A stretch of 41,623 bases of DNA, from positions 20,676,158 through 20,717,780 of the forward strand of contig NC_049985.1 of NCBI RefSeq assembly GCF_000003815.2, written 5' to 3'. The notes below the pieces were generated by a model, which saw only the letters and a program-made list of their open reading frames with translations, made no database searches and had not been told where the DNA came from. This stretch comes from Branchiostoma floridae. Taxonomy: Eukaryota > Chordata > Leptocardii > Amphioxiformes > Branchiostomatidae. Each line of letters begins with the position of its first letter. Positions within the stretch are counted from its first letter, which is position 1. Positions 26,669 through 38,338 of this stretch are shown piece after piece. The position numbers were made by a program, and so were the translations under genes.

Positions 26669-27105
26669 AAGGGCTGGGTACCGGTACGCTGTACCGATAC
26701 AAAACTGTTTTTTCTTATAGGTTTTCTGGACCGGAAAAATTAGGTGGACCGGATGTTGGACCTATTGGAAAATTAACAGACTATTTGATCAGGCATTCAC
26801 ACGTTTTGGCGCTTGCAGGTGGAAGGAAATAACAAGAGTAAAGTGGAGCAGAGTTTATAGTAATTTCTACTAAATTTTACAGTCAATCGTACAGGTGCAG
26901 TAAGCGTTGTAGAATTTTAAAACAACAGTGTGACACTGTGAGTGCTGTGAGTCTTAAAATACTCCACCAAACAGATTTCTTTGTAGTGAAATGAACCACT
27001 GGTACATGAGTCATACTGAATCAGGTCCAGGTTCAGGTTCAGACATGGACCTGATCCTCTGGACCTGAACTGGACCTGAATTTTCTGTACCGGTACCCAG
27101 CCCTA
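26669..27105. mobile_element. hAT-type element with GGGCTGGGTACCGGTAC ends
   Basis: TGCATGAC lies directly outside both ends (26661-26668 and 27106-27113), an 8-bp target duplication. Termini GGGCTGGGTACCGGTAC and GTACCGGTACCCAGCCC are inverted repeats. The interior carries the repeated CAGGTCCAGG/GGACCTGA block that identifies degraded copies at 7200, 34965, 37318 and 37960. Confidence 0.85.
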
Positions 27106-27364
27106 TGCATGACTATTGCTTGTGGGGAATTGGGAAAAGGGAACTTTGAACTTAATCTATTATGCCACTTTGCAGGCAACACAGCACATGGTAATTCCCA
27201 GTGCATGGTGCTGGTTTTCTGATCAGTGCGTTTGGTTTACGATGTAAACAGTGATAGTTAAAGTTGTTTATGATATAAAAATTGTGTTTCAAAACATCAG
27301 TGTGGTATCTTATTTTCTCCCAATAACAACATTTAGTTTGAAATCAACCGATATGTAACGAGTA

Positions 27365-27620
27365 TTGCGTTGACAGCTAGGATGTTTGTGTCATGGCGGG
27401 AAATCTGTTCTACTCAGCTTCGGCCCGAAAAAGGGTGAATTTTGAGCAAAAATACCGCAGAAATATGGGCAGAAAAACCCAAAATTGCAATATTTTGGGG
27501 GTCCCTGGATAGCAAAGCCCCAATTGAAAAAAATAATAAACTAACGTACCGTCCAAAATAAAACTACCGGGTGGATTTTGCAGCTTAACAGTACATTTAT
27601 TTGGGACATTAGAGTATTTG
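27365..27620. repeat. Uninterrupted copy of the repeat at 24090 (empty site)
   Basis: Contiguous text matching both flanks of the TTAA element: ATACCGCAGAAATATGGGCA, then directly GGTCCCTGGATAGCAAAG and ACCGGGTGGATTTTG. At the point where the 24-kb copy has the insertion this copy reads straight through. Confidence 0.75.
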
Positions 27621-28061
27621 CATATGATCCATTTGAAGTCTTAATTTTCCTGATTTGAATGGCCAATAAAATAAAAACAGAAGCTGAAAAAGAAAACAGA
27701 CTCACTCCTGAGGCATCGCCAAAAATGGAAGAAGAAAGAAGAACGTATTACCAGCGAAACATATCCATGTTATGTATTCCCTTCAGGAAACATATACATG
27801 TACTAGCCAGCATGGGTGTTCTGAGAAAGCCATATTACACCTATCACACCATTAGCTGCCAAAATGCTGCCCAGATGCCAGAATAATGTTCCATAAGTTA
27901 CCATGGGGATTCCATCGTCATGGCAACAGTGTTCTGGCACAACTCCAAGGCTCAGTCCAAATGACATCCATTACCAACAAAATCACAGAGGAATATGTAG
28001 CAGTTGATTAGTAGTTGCCAAAACTTTGATAAGAGCTGTTTTATGTCAATACACTTTCGTA

Positions 28062-28085
28062 TTGATACACTTTAAAGTGTATCAA
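28062..28085. repeat. Perfect 24-bp palindrome
   Basis: TTGATACACTTT is followed immediately by its exact reverse complement. Two more ATACACTTT words lie nearby (about 28049 and 28101). No function assigned. Confidence 0.7.
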
Positions 28086-28731
28086 ACTAATAAGTTTTAA
28101 TACACTTTGGTATTGTAATATACCGTATGACTATGACTGACTATTATTGCTGTTTTGTAACAACAGTAAATGTAAATTTGTTCACGATGCACTTAAGTTT
28201 GAGGATGCCACATAAGTGTAGAAAGCTCTTACTACCTCGTCTCCGAAAGTGTGGCAGGTCAGAAAGTCGAATCTCTCTTTTCTCCCAAGTTCTGGTGAAT
28301 ATTAGTCTGCAGTAGTTTCATTTTTTTCCACATGCTACCCAGACATCTAGGAAGCATGTGGAAAAACTCAAACAAAGTACTCACCCCTTCTCCACTTGAA
28401 CCCATTTCGAACCAGATGAAATAGAATTTATGGTGTATTCTATTTTACATAAAAATTCGAAGGACTTCCATACAAATGTCCTCGCTGATTGTCCAAAGGA
28501 TTATAGCAAGCACTTGGACTTTCGAGACATGATACATGTGGTATATAGCAATGGGAAGGGTACATGTGACGAGGTGACTGACAATATTGTAGAAAAGAGA
28601 TCAAAAACTACCATGAACAGCAACTGTTACACTTACACATGACTTATGGGTGTGTGGAAAGATCATGGGCTGGGGCAGGGGTTGAAAAGTGACCTCATGG
28701 GGCACATCTTAGACACTCAAAACAACACATA

Positions 28732-28941
28732 ACTGTAAATGCAGAAATGTTCGCGGTGGATTAATGTTCGTGGTTTTTGCGGTGAACACTTAACCGCAAA
28801 CTTAACACCACCGCGAAAATTTTTCTATTATGGTATGAGACTGCAGTCTATGGTGTTGCCGCGAACTTAAAACCACCGCGAAAAGTCCTTTTTCCTGCTA
28901 CCACGAAATTAAATCCCCGCGAACTTAAATGCATTTACAGT
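28732..28941. mobile_element. 210-bp miniature element with ACTGTAAATGC ends
   Basis: Ends ACTGTAAATGC and GCATTTACAGT are inverted; ATA lies outside both. The interior is GCG-rich with repeated TTCGCGG and CCGCGAA motifs in inverted arrangement. No coding capacity. Confidence 0.75.
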
Positions 28942-29125
28942 ATATAAGCCCTATCAGTGTGATGATCACACTTCACAGAGATCAGAACACATGTGCAGTG
29001 ACAGGAATATGAACAAGAATACAGTCCTTGTCTCGAGGGTTGTTTGATTTCTGTGGGCCTTTACCTTTCACATATTCCTGTCGCTGCTCATTTCTTCTTC
29101 TACTTCTACTTCTACACAATACAGG

Positions 29126-30044
29126 TGGTTCATCCTTAGGAAACCCCGGTCCAACAGGGTGTGCTGCGGTCATCTACGAGCAGTGGGGAGTAACTGAACC
29201 TTACACAGTTAGAAAACCAGTAGCTGCAAAGTCCAACAACTACGAAGGAGAGTTGCAGGGGATCTACCTAGCACTGAACACCCTACACAGAAGTCAAAGC
29301 AAAAACAGAAGAATCCTCATACTCTGTGATTGTAAAGCGGCCCTTGAGAACGTCAGCTCGTTACAACAGGCAGAAGCTTACAACGATCTAGTGAATGCAG
29401 CAAGACAGAGGCTCTTTGAAATCCAACAGAAAGGACACAACATACAAATTGAATGGTGCCCAGGCCACATGGGGGTTGAAGGAAACGAGCTAGCAGACAT
29501 GCAAGCTAAGCTAGCTGCAGAAGAAGCTAAACACACAGAGAACAACACGACATGGACTAAGCAACAAGCAATGAAGCACATAGAAGAACAAGCAGTAAAA
29601 AGATGGCAAAGAAGAAGAGAAAACCAAACAACTAGCAGCCACATGCAGAAAGCAAACACGAGTTTGAAGAAGAAATGCAGCACATGGGGGTCAAGAACGA
29701 CTCAGATCTCTATAAACCAACTCGTGAGTGGACACACGGAGCTAAACGCCTACAAAAACTGGATTGACCCCACGGAGACACCAAACTGTAGCACATGCGG
29801 TACAAGGGAAAATATAGACCATTACATGTATGAATGCCCAAAATATGAGAACACCAGACAACATCTAATGAAAGAAATTGACAACATATATGAAGACTAC
29901 GGAATCCCTCAACAAGAAAGAACGATGGATGTTGTATCCCTAGCAGGAATGCGAAGCGACCTGACGAACGAAGCAAACAAAAGGATGTATTTGGCGTTCA
30001 CCAAATACATTGAAGACACGAGAAGGTTCGCCGAGCAGGTCTAG
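29126..30044 (+). pseudogene. RNase H plus C-terminal CCHC-like part of LINE ORF2
   Basis: Open for about 305 codons. The RNase H blocks are GSSLGNPGPTGCAAVIY, then NNYEGELQGIYLAL (catalytic E), ILILCDCKAAL (catalytic D), and WCPGHMGVEGNELADMQA (histidine and last D). The first catalytic aspartate, normally DGS, is GGS here because the truncation point falls in that codon. Then come GHTELNAYKNWI and CSTCGTRENIDHYMYECPKY, the C-x2-C-x7-H-x4-C block usual at the end of such ORFs. The frame extends upstream through host sequence to an ATG at 29028, which is accidental. Confidence 0.8.
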
Positions 30045-30188
30045 AACACCCCAAACACGCATACGCAAAGCACCAGTGTACAAGCACCAGCGAGGTCAAC
30101 AAATCTAAGAGCACCCAGCAGAAAAAGCACCAAGAGACCATGTCTAGCGGAGAAGTAGACGTTAAACAAGGACAACAACAACAACAAC
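29126..30188 (+). mobile_element. 5'-truncated non-LTR retrotransposon (I-type, RNase H-bearing)
   Basis: A 3' fragment of a LINE: RNase H domain, then a C-terminal zinc-finger-like block, a stop at 30044, a short 3'UTR, and a terminal (CAA)n tract at about 30170-30188. ATACAGG is present at 29119-29125 and again at 30189-30195, a candidate 7-bp target duplication. A cellular-type RNase H at the 3' end and a short simple-repeat tail instead of poly(A) suggest the I-like group. Reverse transcriptase and everything upstream are missing, so the copy is dead on arrival. Confidence 0.8.
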
Positions 30189-30408
30189 ATACAGGACAAA
30201 GTGCCTCACACTGTCACAGCACATCCCGTCATGGGAACCAAGGTGCAGCTAGTGGGGCAGGTGGCGGTGCGTGAAACTATGCAACTATGTACAACAGCCA
30301 CACTAGAAAGCACAAAAAGGGGGCCCTATAGCTGGGTTTTGGGTCAAGGTGACTGGCCAACCCTACCCTGTCTTAAAAAAACAAGTTACAAGTGTACCTG
30401 GCAAGGTA

Positions 30409-31289
30409 GGGTCTGACTAAATACCGCAAACCAGCGCAAACCCGCGCAAACCAGCGCAAACGGGTCTATTATGCAGTATTCATGGGACAATGGCCTTGTT
30501 TAACGCTCTAAATACACTGTCTGTGCAATGAGAGATTAAAAAACACGGCAAATTATAAGTTTTTACCAGTTTTTTTTTTAGTTATTCCGCTTGTTTCAAG
30601 TTCGAAAGGATTTCTGGCCGCCATCTTGGATCATCCGTGTAAGGGGTCTAGATGGGGAAATTATCGGTACCTTATTTACTTAGAAAATACCTTCATGGCT
30701 TGGCGCAGGCGCTTTTGACAGCTAAAACATGTCAAAAATCCACGGTGGCATGATTCCAATGCCCATCACTCGTATACGCGTACGGCTAACACTCGCTTTC
30801 ACGGAGGGCTGGAGCCGGGCATGCCGCCGCGGATTTTTGACATTTTTTAGCTAGGGTTAGGGTTGACTCGACACTCGCGCTTCGCGCTCGGTCTCGCAAC
30901 CCATAACCCTAGCTAAAACACCGAGTCGCAATTTGTCACAGGTCATCAGAGCTATCGCTCTTCATCTCCCTAAATTTGGAAGATAATTTCATTCACTTTT
31001 GACTCAAAAGATAGTGCCAAAGTGCAATTTTCCCATCCAGACCCCTAACACGGAAGATCCAAGATGGCGGCCAGAAATCCCTTCGAACTTGAAACAAGCG
31101 GAATAACTACTAAAAGAAGGGGTAAATACTTATAATTTGCCGTGTTTTTTATTAAATATCGCACAGACAATGTGCTTATAGTGTATTTAGAGCGTCAAAC
31201 AAGGCCGTTGTCCCATGAATACTGCATAATAGACCCGTTTGCGCTCGTTTGCGCTCGTTTGCACTCGTTTGCGGTGTTTAGGCATACCG
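30409..31289. mobile_element. Mutator-like long-TIR foldback element with 9-bp target duplication
   Basis: GGCAAGGTA lies directly outside both ends (30400-30408 and 31290-31298). Arms of about 250 bp are inverted copies: outermost CTAAATACCGCAAAC / GTTTGCGGTGTTTAG, then 10-bp GCGCAAAC units, TATTATGCAGTATTCATGGG, CATCTTGGATCATCCG and others. A 9-bp duplication with long arms is typical of Mutator-like elements. The centre has a further palindrome (about 30842-30918) made of TAGCTAGGGTTAGGGTTG and its inverse. No transposase. Confidence 0.75.
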
Positions 31290-31822
31290 GGCAAGGTATT
31301 CCACTCTATGACGGTTCCTGATCTCTGTGAAAGGGCTTACTAACATTATCCCTATATAGACGTACTACTTCAGGTATACTATTTGTCAACACATGCAGAA
31401 AATACAATATGACCAGCATGCTCCTGCTCTCTCTACAGAAAAATTGGAAACTGGCCAGAAACTTTGTACCAGGCACTTACTCTGCCCCCCTCCCCTACAC
31501 TTGACTTACACATAACGTTACTTCTGTTAAAACACAACGTAAATGTTGGGTTCAAGTGGCTTTTCTAGCTTAACCCCTTTGTTTCTGTTTGTCTCTAGAT
31601 ACAGTGATGCTAGGAATAACGACACCTGTGGGATAATGTTCGTGAAACGTTCAAAATCCAAGTTAATCTTGCAGAGAAACCATTTTCCCCAACCTTCCAC
31701 TTCCTCTTATCCCTCAGCCGTCGAGTGTCGCCACCGAATCGTCTACAAAACTAACTACCCGGGGATTCAAACTATCGAAATTATCCACAAATTTGCCGAT
31801 AATAGTGTATTGAAGAGCTCAC

Positions 31823-31911
31823 CTGCGTTTCTTTAGCTTGAACGAAGTCATGTCTTCAGTCGTCCGCTATTTTTTTTTCTGTTTCCTCAAAACTGGTTAC
31901 TCAAGCTAGAC
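31823..31911 (-). promoter_or_regulatory. Candidate first exon and start region of a minus-strand transcript
   Basis: On the minus strand a GC-richer segment (GGCCCGCAATGCCTCGCTCG near 31930) leads to an ATG at 31851 (MTSFKLKKR) and then AACGCAG followed by a good donor GTGAGC at 31822. It could be the missing 5' non-coding exon of the cytokine receptor, in which case the ATG opens a short upstream frame that stops at the TGA just inside the 23524 exon, or the first exon of another transcript. No TATA box is evident. The link is a guess from position and strand. Confidence 0.25.
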
Positions 31912-32912
31912 TTCTGAGAAACGAGCGAGGCATTGCGGGCCTAGTCCACTTTTCCTAAAATAGTAGGGGGTAATTTTTTTGATTTGAAATTAAATCGTTA
32001 TCATTCTTCAATAACTTCACTTTATATTCAATAAACTATCTAAATATACTTATATATATCTACGCATAGATTTTTATAATCATTTTTTTTTCTTTAATAT
32101 CACTTTTTATACGATTATATACAAATATTTGTCTCCTTCTTTGTACAATGGACCACTCCATGACGTACTAGGATTACCATATATGGGGGAGCATCAGTGG
32201 TCGTGACGTCATTCAATAGTTGGGACTTGAGTAGAGTCTATTTGGTGCGTTTGGGGCGGCAGCCGCCTTTCTAGAGAATGCTTCAGGTGGAATAGTGCGC
32301 GCAAATAAAAGGCATACAAAATGTAATAATAACTTCATGACAAGTATAAGTATTTATTAGACTTTTCCGTAGTTTTCAGACACCACACCTTGGTATATGC
32401 TGCATATATAAATATAAGATGTCATGTAACGTTAATAATACACTGTACTGTAAACAGTTGATCAGCACAATTCGATAATCATATACTAATTGGTTTATGT
32501 GCAATAAATGGAATTTTAAGGTTATGACATGAGGCAGTGATTTCTTTTTTAGACAAAAGCATAAAAAATAGAGTTCCACGAACACATACCTTTGCCAAAT
32601 AAACCAGGTTTGTTATGTAGAATGATGTCTGAAGACATGAATGTGCTACTCATTATATTTTATTTTATATGCCTGAAGTTGGTTCATAACATTTTGCCAT
32701 TGCTTATACAAATTAGATCCCTATTTACATACTAATATTATATTGTATCAAGCATCACTTAAGCTGTCAGCATACCAAAAATCATGATGATCCATTCAAT
32801 CCCTTCTTGACTTATTATCTTTCAAAGTAGGAAACTAAACCGGCTCCTGCAGTTCAAGAAAAGATGTTAGCGGACCCAAATATACACCTCTTACTCTCTG
32901 CCATCTTTCTCA

Positions 32913-33960
32913 GTTACATATGTGACAAGTCTGAAAGTCCTATCACGGAATACAGTGGATTTATCAACTTTCCTCATTAATTATGCAAATTAGCTGTTAA
33001 TTTGCATAACTAGTATCTCATTATGTAACGTTTTACTTAGGCTATCAACATACCAAAAATCATGACGATCCGTCAGCACGTTCATATTTCCATTAATTAT
33101 GCAAATGAGATCATCATCTGCATAATTAAATTGTATTGAAATTTCTGTCTTTNNNNNNNNNNNNNNNNNNNNNNNNNNNNNNNNNNNNNNNNNNNNNNNN
33201 NNNNNNNNNNNNNNNNNNNNNNNNNNNNNNNNNNNNNNNNNNNNNNNNNNNNATAAGCTGTTGATTTGCATGATTAGAATTCCATCAGGTAAGTCTTCCT
33301 TTTGCTATCTACATACTTTTGTACCAAAAACCATGACGATCCATCAATGCATTTATATTTTCTCATTAATTATGCAAATGAGGTCATCATTTGCATAATT
33401 AACATGCATTGATATTTCTCTCTTTCTCATCTATACATGTGACAAGTTTGAAAGTCCTATCATGAAATGCAGTGGATTTATAAACTTTCCTCATTAATTA
33501 TGTAAATTAGTTCCTGATTTGCATAATTAGTATTTCATAATGTACATTGTTACTTGGGCTATCTACATACCAAAAGTCGTGATGATTCGTCAACACGTTG
33601 TCGAGTAATTCTCGTCCAAAGTTTGAAAGGAAATCGGCGACTGCAGTTCCAAACAAGCCACTAGGGGGTCCAAACTTATAGTACTTACTCTCTGCCTCAA
33701 GGGCTATCTACCACTCAAAAATCATAACCACAGCATGTCCAGAACACGAGATATGAAATATTGAGGTTCTGCTGCAGTACCTTAGCAAGCCGCTAGGGGG
33801 CCCATTATCGAACTTGACCTTCGTTTTCCCGACCCCTATCCACCTACCAAATATCATCGGGATCCATCCAAGGCTTCTCGAGTTATACTGTTAACACACA
33901 GACAGACAGACTCACAAGCCTAAAACATAACCTTAGCCATTCTGGCAAAGGCAAATAGAG
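32913..33960. repeat. Duplicated ATGCAAAT-rich repeat, interrupted by a gap
   Basis: Two long copies of the same text (from about 32920 and 33434: GTGACAAGT, GAAAGTCCTATCA, GTGGATTTAT, CTTTCCTCATTAATTATG) are offset by about 514 bp including the 100-base gap at 33153-33252. Each contains several ATGCAAAT/ATTTGCAT words and the phrase ACCAAAAATCATGACGATCC. The end near 33900 has CACAGACAGACAGACTCACA. This looks like a dispersed invertebrate repeat in a partial tandem. Confidence 0.6.
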
Positions 33961-35750
33961 TTCGGGGACCTCATACCTCCATGAAATATTTATTACTCTG
34001 TGACACTGGAGGGTAACCTCCAGTAACAGAGTATTGTACTAGTAATCACTTTGTGCGTTGAGTGTTCGCACCTATATCTCTATGTTCCGTATGCCGCAAC
34101 CGCATGTGGATTGGCATGTCGTCTGTACTCGGTTGGGAAATGATGCACGTTTTTTTTTTTCGCCGTAGCTGTTTTTACATTTTTAATAAGGCAGGTAAGG
34201 TTGATGGTCCAAGATGGCGGATTGAAAGGGATAGCTACAATACATATGGCGTCATTGTGGTTGCATTTGACAACAGAAGTCTTAGAAGAATTAGATATTG
34301 ATAAGAAAAAATTCACTCACTTTTGATGTAATACATATAGGTAAATTTTGGAATTTCCCGATCTAGACCGTTTTAGCCAATAAAATGAAATCAATGATGC
34401 CATAATTACGCCACATCATGTTATAATGATATAAAAATTGCAGAAATTATGAACATTTACAAGCATATTATTCCCTGAAAATTTGGTGATCGTAGGTTTT
34501 GAAATGAGACTACATAGGTGTTTTTAAATACTGCAAACTGCGTTTTCTTGTGGACAGAACTTTTCAAATCTCTGCAAGTAATTGAATGGTATTCAGAGCA
34601 TAATTGACAGGAACAGGCTTCTACAACATAAAACAGAAATGTTGCGGTCATGTCATTGACAATAAAAAAAATATTCCATTGCTTGTATAATGTGCTGTTG
34701 ACTAAAGGTACTTGTCATATGTAACTTTGAACTCGTTCTTGTATTCTTTATACTTATTCTTAAATTACCCTAAGGCCATGTTGATTTGATTATATGGATG
34801 ACATCCTCCGGGAACTCCAAAACTGATGCGAGCGAGCGAATAAAAAAAAAGTTTGGCAAAAAAAAAAGTTGCCTTCAGTATGAAGTCAAAGTGGCCAGGA
34901 AGGTTGAACATAGGACTAAACACACATAGTATGGTATACCAACAGTTAGGTGTAGGGACCAGTACATCATACGGGTGCTAAACATTGTTTTCTTCTTGGA
35001 CCAATCCGAAAAAAACAGACCTGAAAAAAAAACCCAGAGGAACAGGTTTCGCCAATTACAAAATGGACACACTATGTCGGCAGCCATTTGGGGTCTAACC
35101 GGGGGGCCAAGAAGACAACAAGAGCGAAGTCAAGTAGAGTTTATACTATTATAGTCAATTGCACCAAGTTTCTACAGTCAAAGGTATAAACACAGAAATC
35201 ACAAAAATTAGGCAATTGTAAAACTCTAACCCCCCTGTACATACCCCCTGAAGTTTGGATACCCCCTCGCCATGTACTTGTGTGACGTTGCTAAGGTCTG
35301 CAAGCACTGACTGCATTACTTCAGTTCTTTTTGCACATTTTGTGTCATCAAATGATACATTACACTCCAAGATACTTTCTATCAGGTTTGGCTTAATATT
35401 CTTGGTTGCCATGGCAACAAGGCAGCAACTATTGGGGCGAATTTCCATTATTTGGCCCAAAACAGGGAAATCATGGTAGGGCAGTAATTCGACAAGTGCT
35501 GAGAATAACAAAGAGTACCCAAATCAACTACAGAGTGTCTTTAGCTTCACAAGAATAGTGGTAAAATTTTCAGAAACTCGGTGCCAAGGAATTGGGCAAC
35601 TTCAAAAGGAAACATTGTTTCAAGGTTACAAAAACACAGTTTTTTTGCCAAGCTTAAAACCAGTGTTTTTGTATATGAGTCGAGAAGTATGGACAGAAAA
35701 GCAACAGTTGACTGTTCTCTCTACTAATAAGCCCTCTTGTACATACTATC
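33961..35750. other. Intergenic repeat-derived sequence, no gene
   Basis: It contains a left end of the TTAGGCCATG family at about 34778 and a degraded hAT-type piece at about 34965-35170. Short open frames here show no recognisable domain. Confidence 0.5.
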
Positions 35751-35752
35751 TC

Positions 35753-36496
35753 CAAGGCTCGAAATACTTTTTCTGTATACCTGCACTGTTGCAGGTAACA
35801 TTGAAAATAGCCTGCACCAGACAAATTTTACCTGTACCACTCTGAATTTTGGAAGTTTAGTTCATACTAGAATTGTTCAGGAACCATTGCTATTTTTTCT
35901 TTTCTACAGAATTGTACTTAATATAGGTGGTAGTGGTAACATTCAATGCAGCTAATAACAATTCAAGTACACCTACATCATATAACGTTTATGTATAAAA
36001 ACCTAGTTTTTGGGACCAGTGCATGTTAGGTGCAGGTAGACATCAAAAATACCTGCACAGCTCCAATTTTACCTGCACTAACCTACACAGCTCCAATTTT
36101 ACCTGAACTAACCTGTATATACCCATCACATGGACCAGTGCAGGTTAGGTGCAGGTAGACACCAGAAATACCTCCACAGCTATAATTTTACCTGCACTAA
36201 CCTGTATATACCCATTACATGGACCAGTGCAGGTTAGGTGCAGTTAGACACCAGAAATACCTGCACAGCTCCAATTTTACCTGCACTAACCTGTACCCAT
36301 TACATGGAACAGTGCAGGTTAGGTGCAGGTAGACACCAGAAATACCTACACAGCTCCAATTTTACCTGCACTAACCTGTATATATACCCAGTACCTGGAC
36401 CAGTGCAGGTTAGGTACAGGTAGATACCAGAAATACCTGCACAGCTCCAATTTTACCTGCACTACCTTGCATTAACAGGTAATATTTCGAGCCCTG
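35753..36496. mobile_element. CAGGGCTCGAAATA-type element carrying a minisatellite
   Basis: The left end CAAGGCTCGAAATA and right end TATTTCGAGCCCTG are inverted copies with one mismatch. Nearly the whole right two-thirds is a tandem array (36015-36470). Subterminal GTGCAGGT/ACCTGCAC words occur in both orientations. An isolated GCTCGAAATACCCACTTGCA at 37109 looks like an end of another copy. Confidence 0.65.
36015..36470. repeat. Minisatellite, about five units of 85-120 bp
   Basis: Each unit runs ACCAGTGCAGGTTAGGTGCA, AGACACCAGAAATACCT, CACAGCTCCAATTTTACCTG, CACTAACCTGTATATACCCA, TTACATGG. Units are highly similar but vary in length through small internal duplications. Each carries its own inverted pair (GTGCAGGTTAGGTGCAGG against CCTGCACTAACCT). 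Confidence 0.85.
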
Positions 36497-37668
36497 ATAT
36501 CTGTCATTGTAAGCAAGATGCCTGCGATACTGAATTTCAACAATGTTTTATTGGTACATCTATTTACAACAGAATCAAAAGAACCATAGTCAAATTTATA
36601 CTCATTGATGGTGTCAATGGCGTGTAACATTGTTCAAGTATAATTTTAGGTTGACCGCAGATGGAGTTTTCGTGGTTATCCGTAGTGACAGGGCTGTGTT
36701 CTTGAGTTGGGCCAGCTTTAAACTTACATATCAACTTCTGCTGCTGATGTGAAAGATCCATGTTGGGTTTTCAGGGTTTGTAGTAGGTATTTGTCTCTCT
36801 TCCAATCAACAGCAATAATGCAATATTTGCATTCTCTTTCCCATTGAGTCCTTGCTTCTTAACCTTCTCTTCATTTCTCTTCCAAGCTATCAGAATCTCT
36901 GGTATCCTGCCTCCTTTCCTGACTTCTCTAATGTACTGTCTACATGATCCAGGTTCTCTTCTCTTTTTCAGTACCCTTGTAACTTCAGATTGGTAATTAT
37001 GGTTACCACTTGGACAATGGCACTACAGACTTCTTATTTCCTTGTCTGTTGGTACATCTCCTTAGAGATAAACCCCGAAGGCTGCATTCTTTACCTGCAG
37101 TAACAGTGCTCGAAATACCCACTTGCACACTTGAAAATGCATTTTGGTTGGCGCAACGTAAGTCGTAATTTTAAATCCAGGTAGCGCAGTGGGCATTAAC
37201 CTGGAATCCCCCCCCCACACACACACACACACACCTACATGCATACGTATTTATTTCTTGATAGGATAAAACATAAGTTACATGTAACTACAGGGGTGCC
37301 TAATAGGGGTGAGTAAACGGTACAGCAAATTCAGGTTCATGCAGGTGTGGTTAAGGTCCAGAGGTCCGGACCTGAACCTGGACCTGATTCAGTATGTGAA
37401 AACTTGTGATACTCCATTTCGCTACAAAGAAATCTGTTTTGCAGAGTATTTGAGTACCACTGGCATTTTAAAATCCTACAAGGTTAACTACCTCTGTGCG
37501 ATTGAGTGTAAAAATTGGTAGAAATGAATACAGACTATTTATAATATACCTGTAGCCCGTATTGTCCAATTTTGAGTTTGGATCAGTCCATTTTTGCCAT
37601 GGGGGTGATTTGGAATAGTCCATATTTGCATGGGAAATACATTTGGAGGTTCAGATATCCACAATGAT

Positions 37669-37959
37669 NNNNNNNNNNNNNNNNNNNNNNNNNNNNNNNN
37701 NNNNNNNNNNNNNNNNNNNNNNNNNNNNNNNNNNNNNNNNNNNNNNNNNNNNNNNNNNNNNNNNNNNNNNNNNNNNNNNNNNNNNNNNNNNNNNNNNNNN
37801 NNNNNNNNNNNNNNNNNNNNNNNNNNNNNNNNNNNNNNNNNNNNNNNNNNNNNNNNNNNNNNNNNNNNNNNNNNNNNNNNNNNNNNNNNNNNNNNNNNNN
37901 NNNNNNNNNNNNNNNNNNNNNNNNNNNNNNNNNNNNNNNNNNNNNNNNNNNNNNNNNNN
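37669..37959. other. Assembly gap (291 N)
   Basis: Run of N. Three further gaps of exactly 100 N are at 884-983, 24418-24517 and 33153-33252. Three of the four lie in or beside repeats (24418, 33153 and this one, which separates two pieces of the hAT-type GGTCC repeat). Confidence 0.99.
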
Positions 37960-38338
37960 AGGTCCGGACATGTCCAGGTTCATGTCCGGACCTGGAAATG
38001 ATCCTCTGGACCTGAATTTTCTCTGTCCTTTCACATCTTTTTCTTTGACTTTAGATTCATTTTGGCATTCTATGGCATTAGTTATCTGTTTTCTGATACT
38101 TTTTTTCAATCTACGGAATATTTGTGCTCATTTTACAGCTGCTTTGCACAATTTATTGTGTGGTCGAAAACTTTTCTTTTTTTTTGGAAGTGGCCGAAAA
38201 TTGGTGCGAGCGCGGATGTCATCCATATAATCAAATCAACGTGGCCTAACAGAAGAAACTGGTGTTCGGAAGGGAAATAGATATAACTGTACATCAGAAG
38301 GACATCATGTCGTACTTTTCGAGTCAACCCCCTAGTGG

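Noticed and set aside
29028-30044. Domesticated RNase H gene with an upstream intron (pyrimidine tract and AG at 29124)
   Set aside because: No exon end at that AG can supply the DGS aspartate in frame, and target-duplication and 3' (CAA)n evidence explain the fragment as a 5'-truncated LINE.
30842-30918. Interstitial telomere repeat (GGGTTAGGG)
   Set aside because: Only two units, embedded in a palindrome at the centre of a foldback element.
31543-31836. Plus-strand 97-codon open frame as a gene
   Set aside because: No recognisable domain, no supporting splice structure or neighbour, and composition like surrounding non-coding DNA.
36015-36470. CRISPR-like array
   Set aside because: Units are long, contiguous and without unique spacers; it is a minisatellite in a eukaryotic element.
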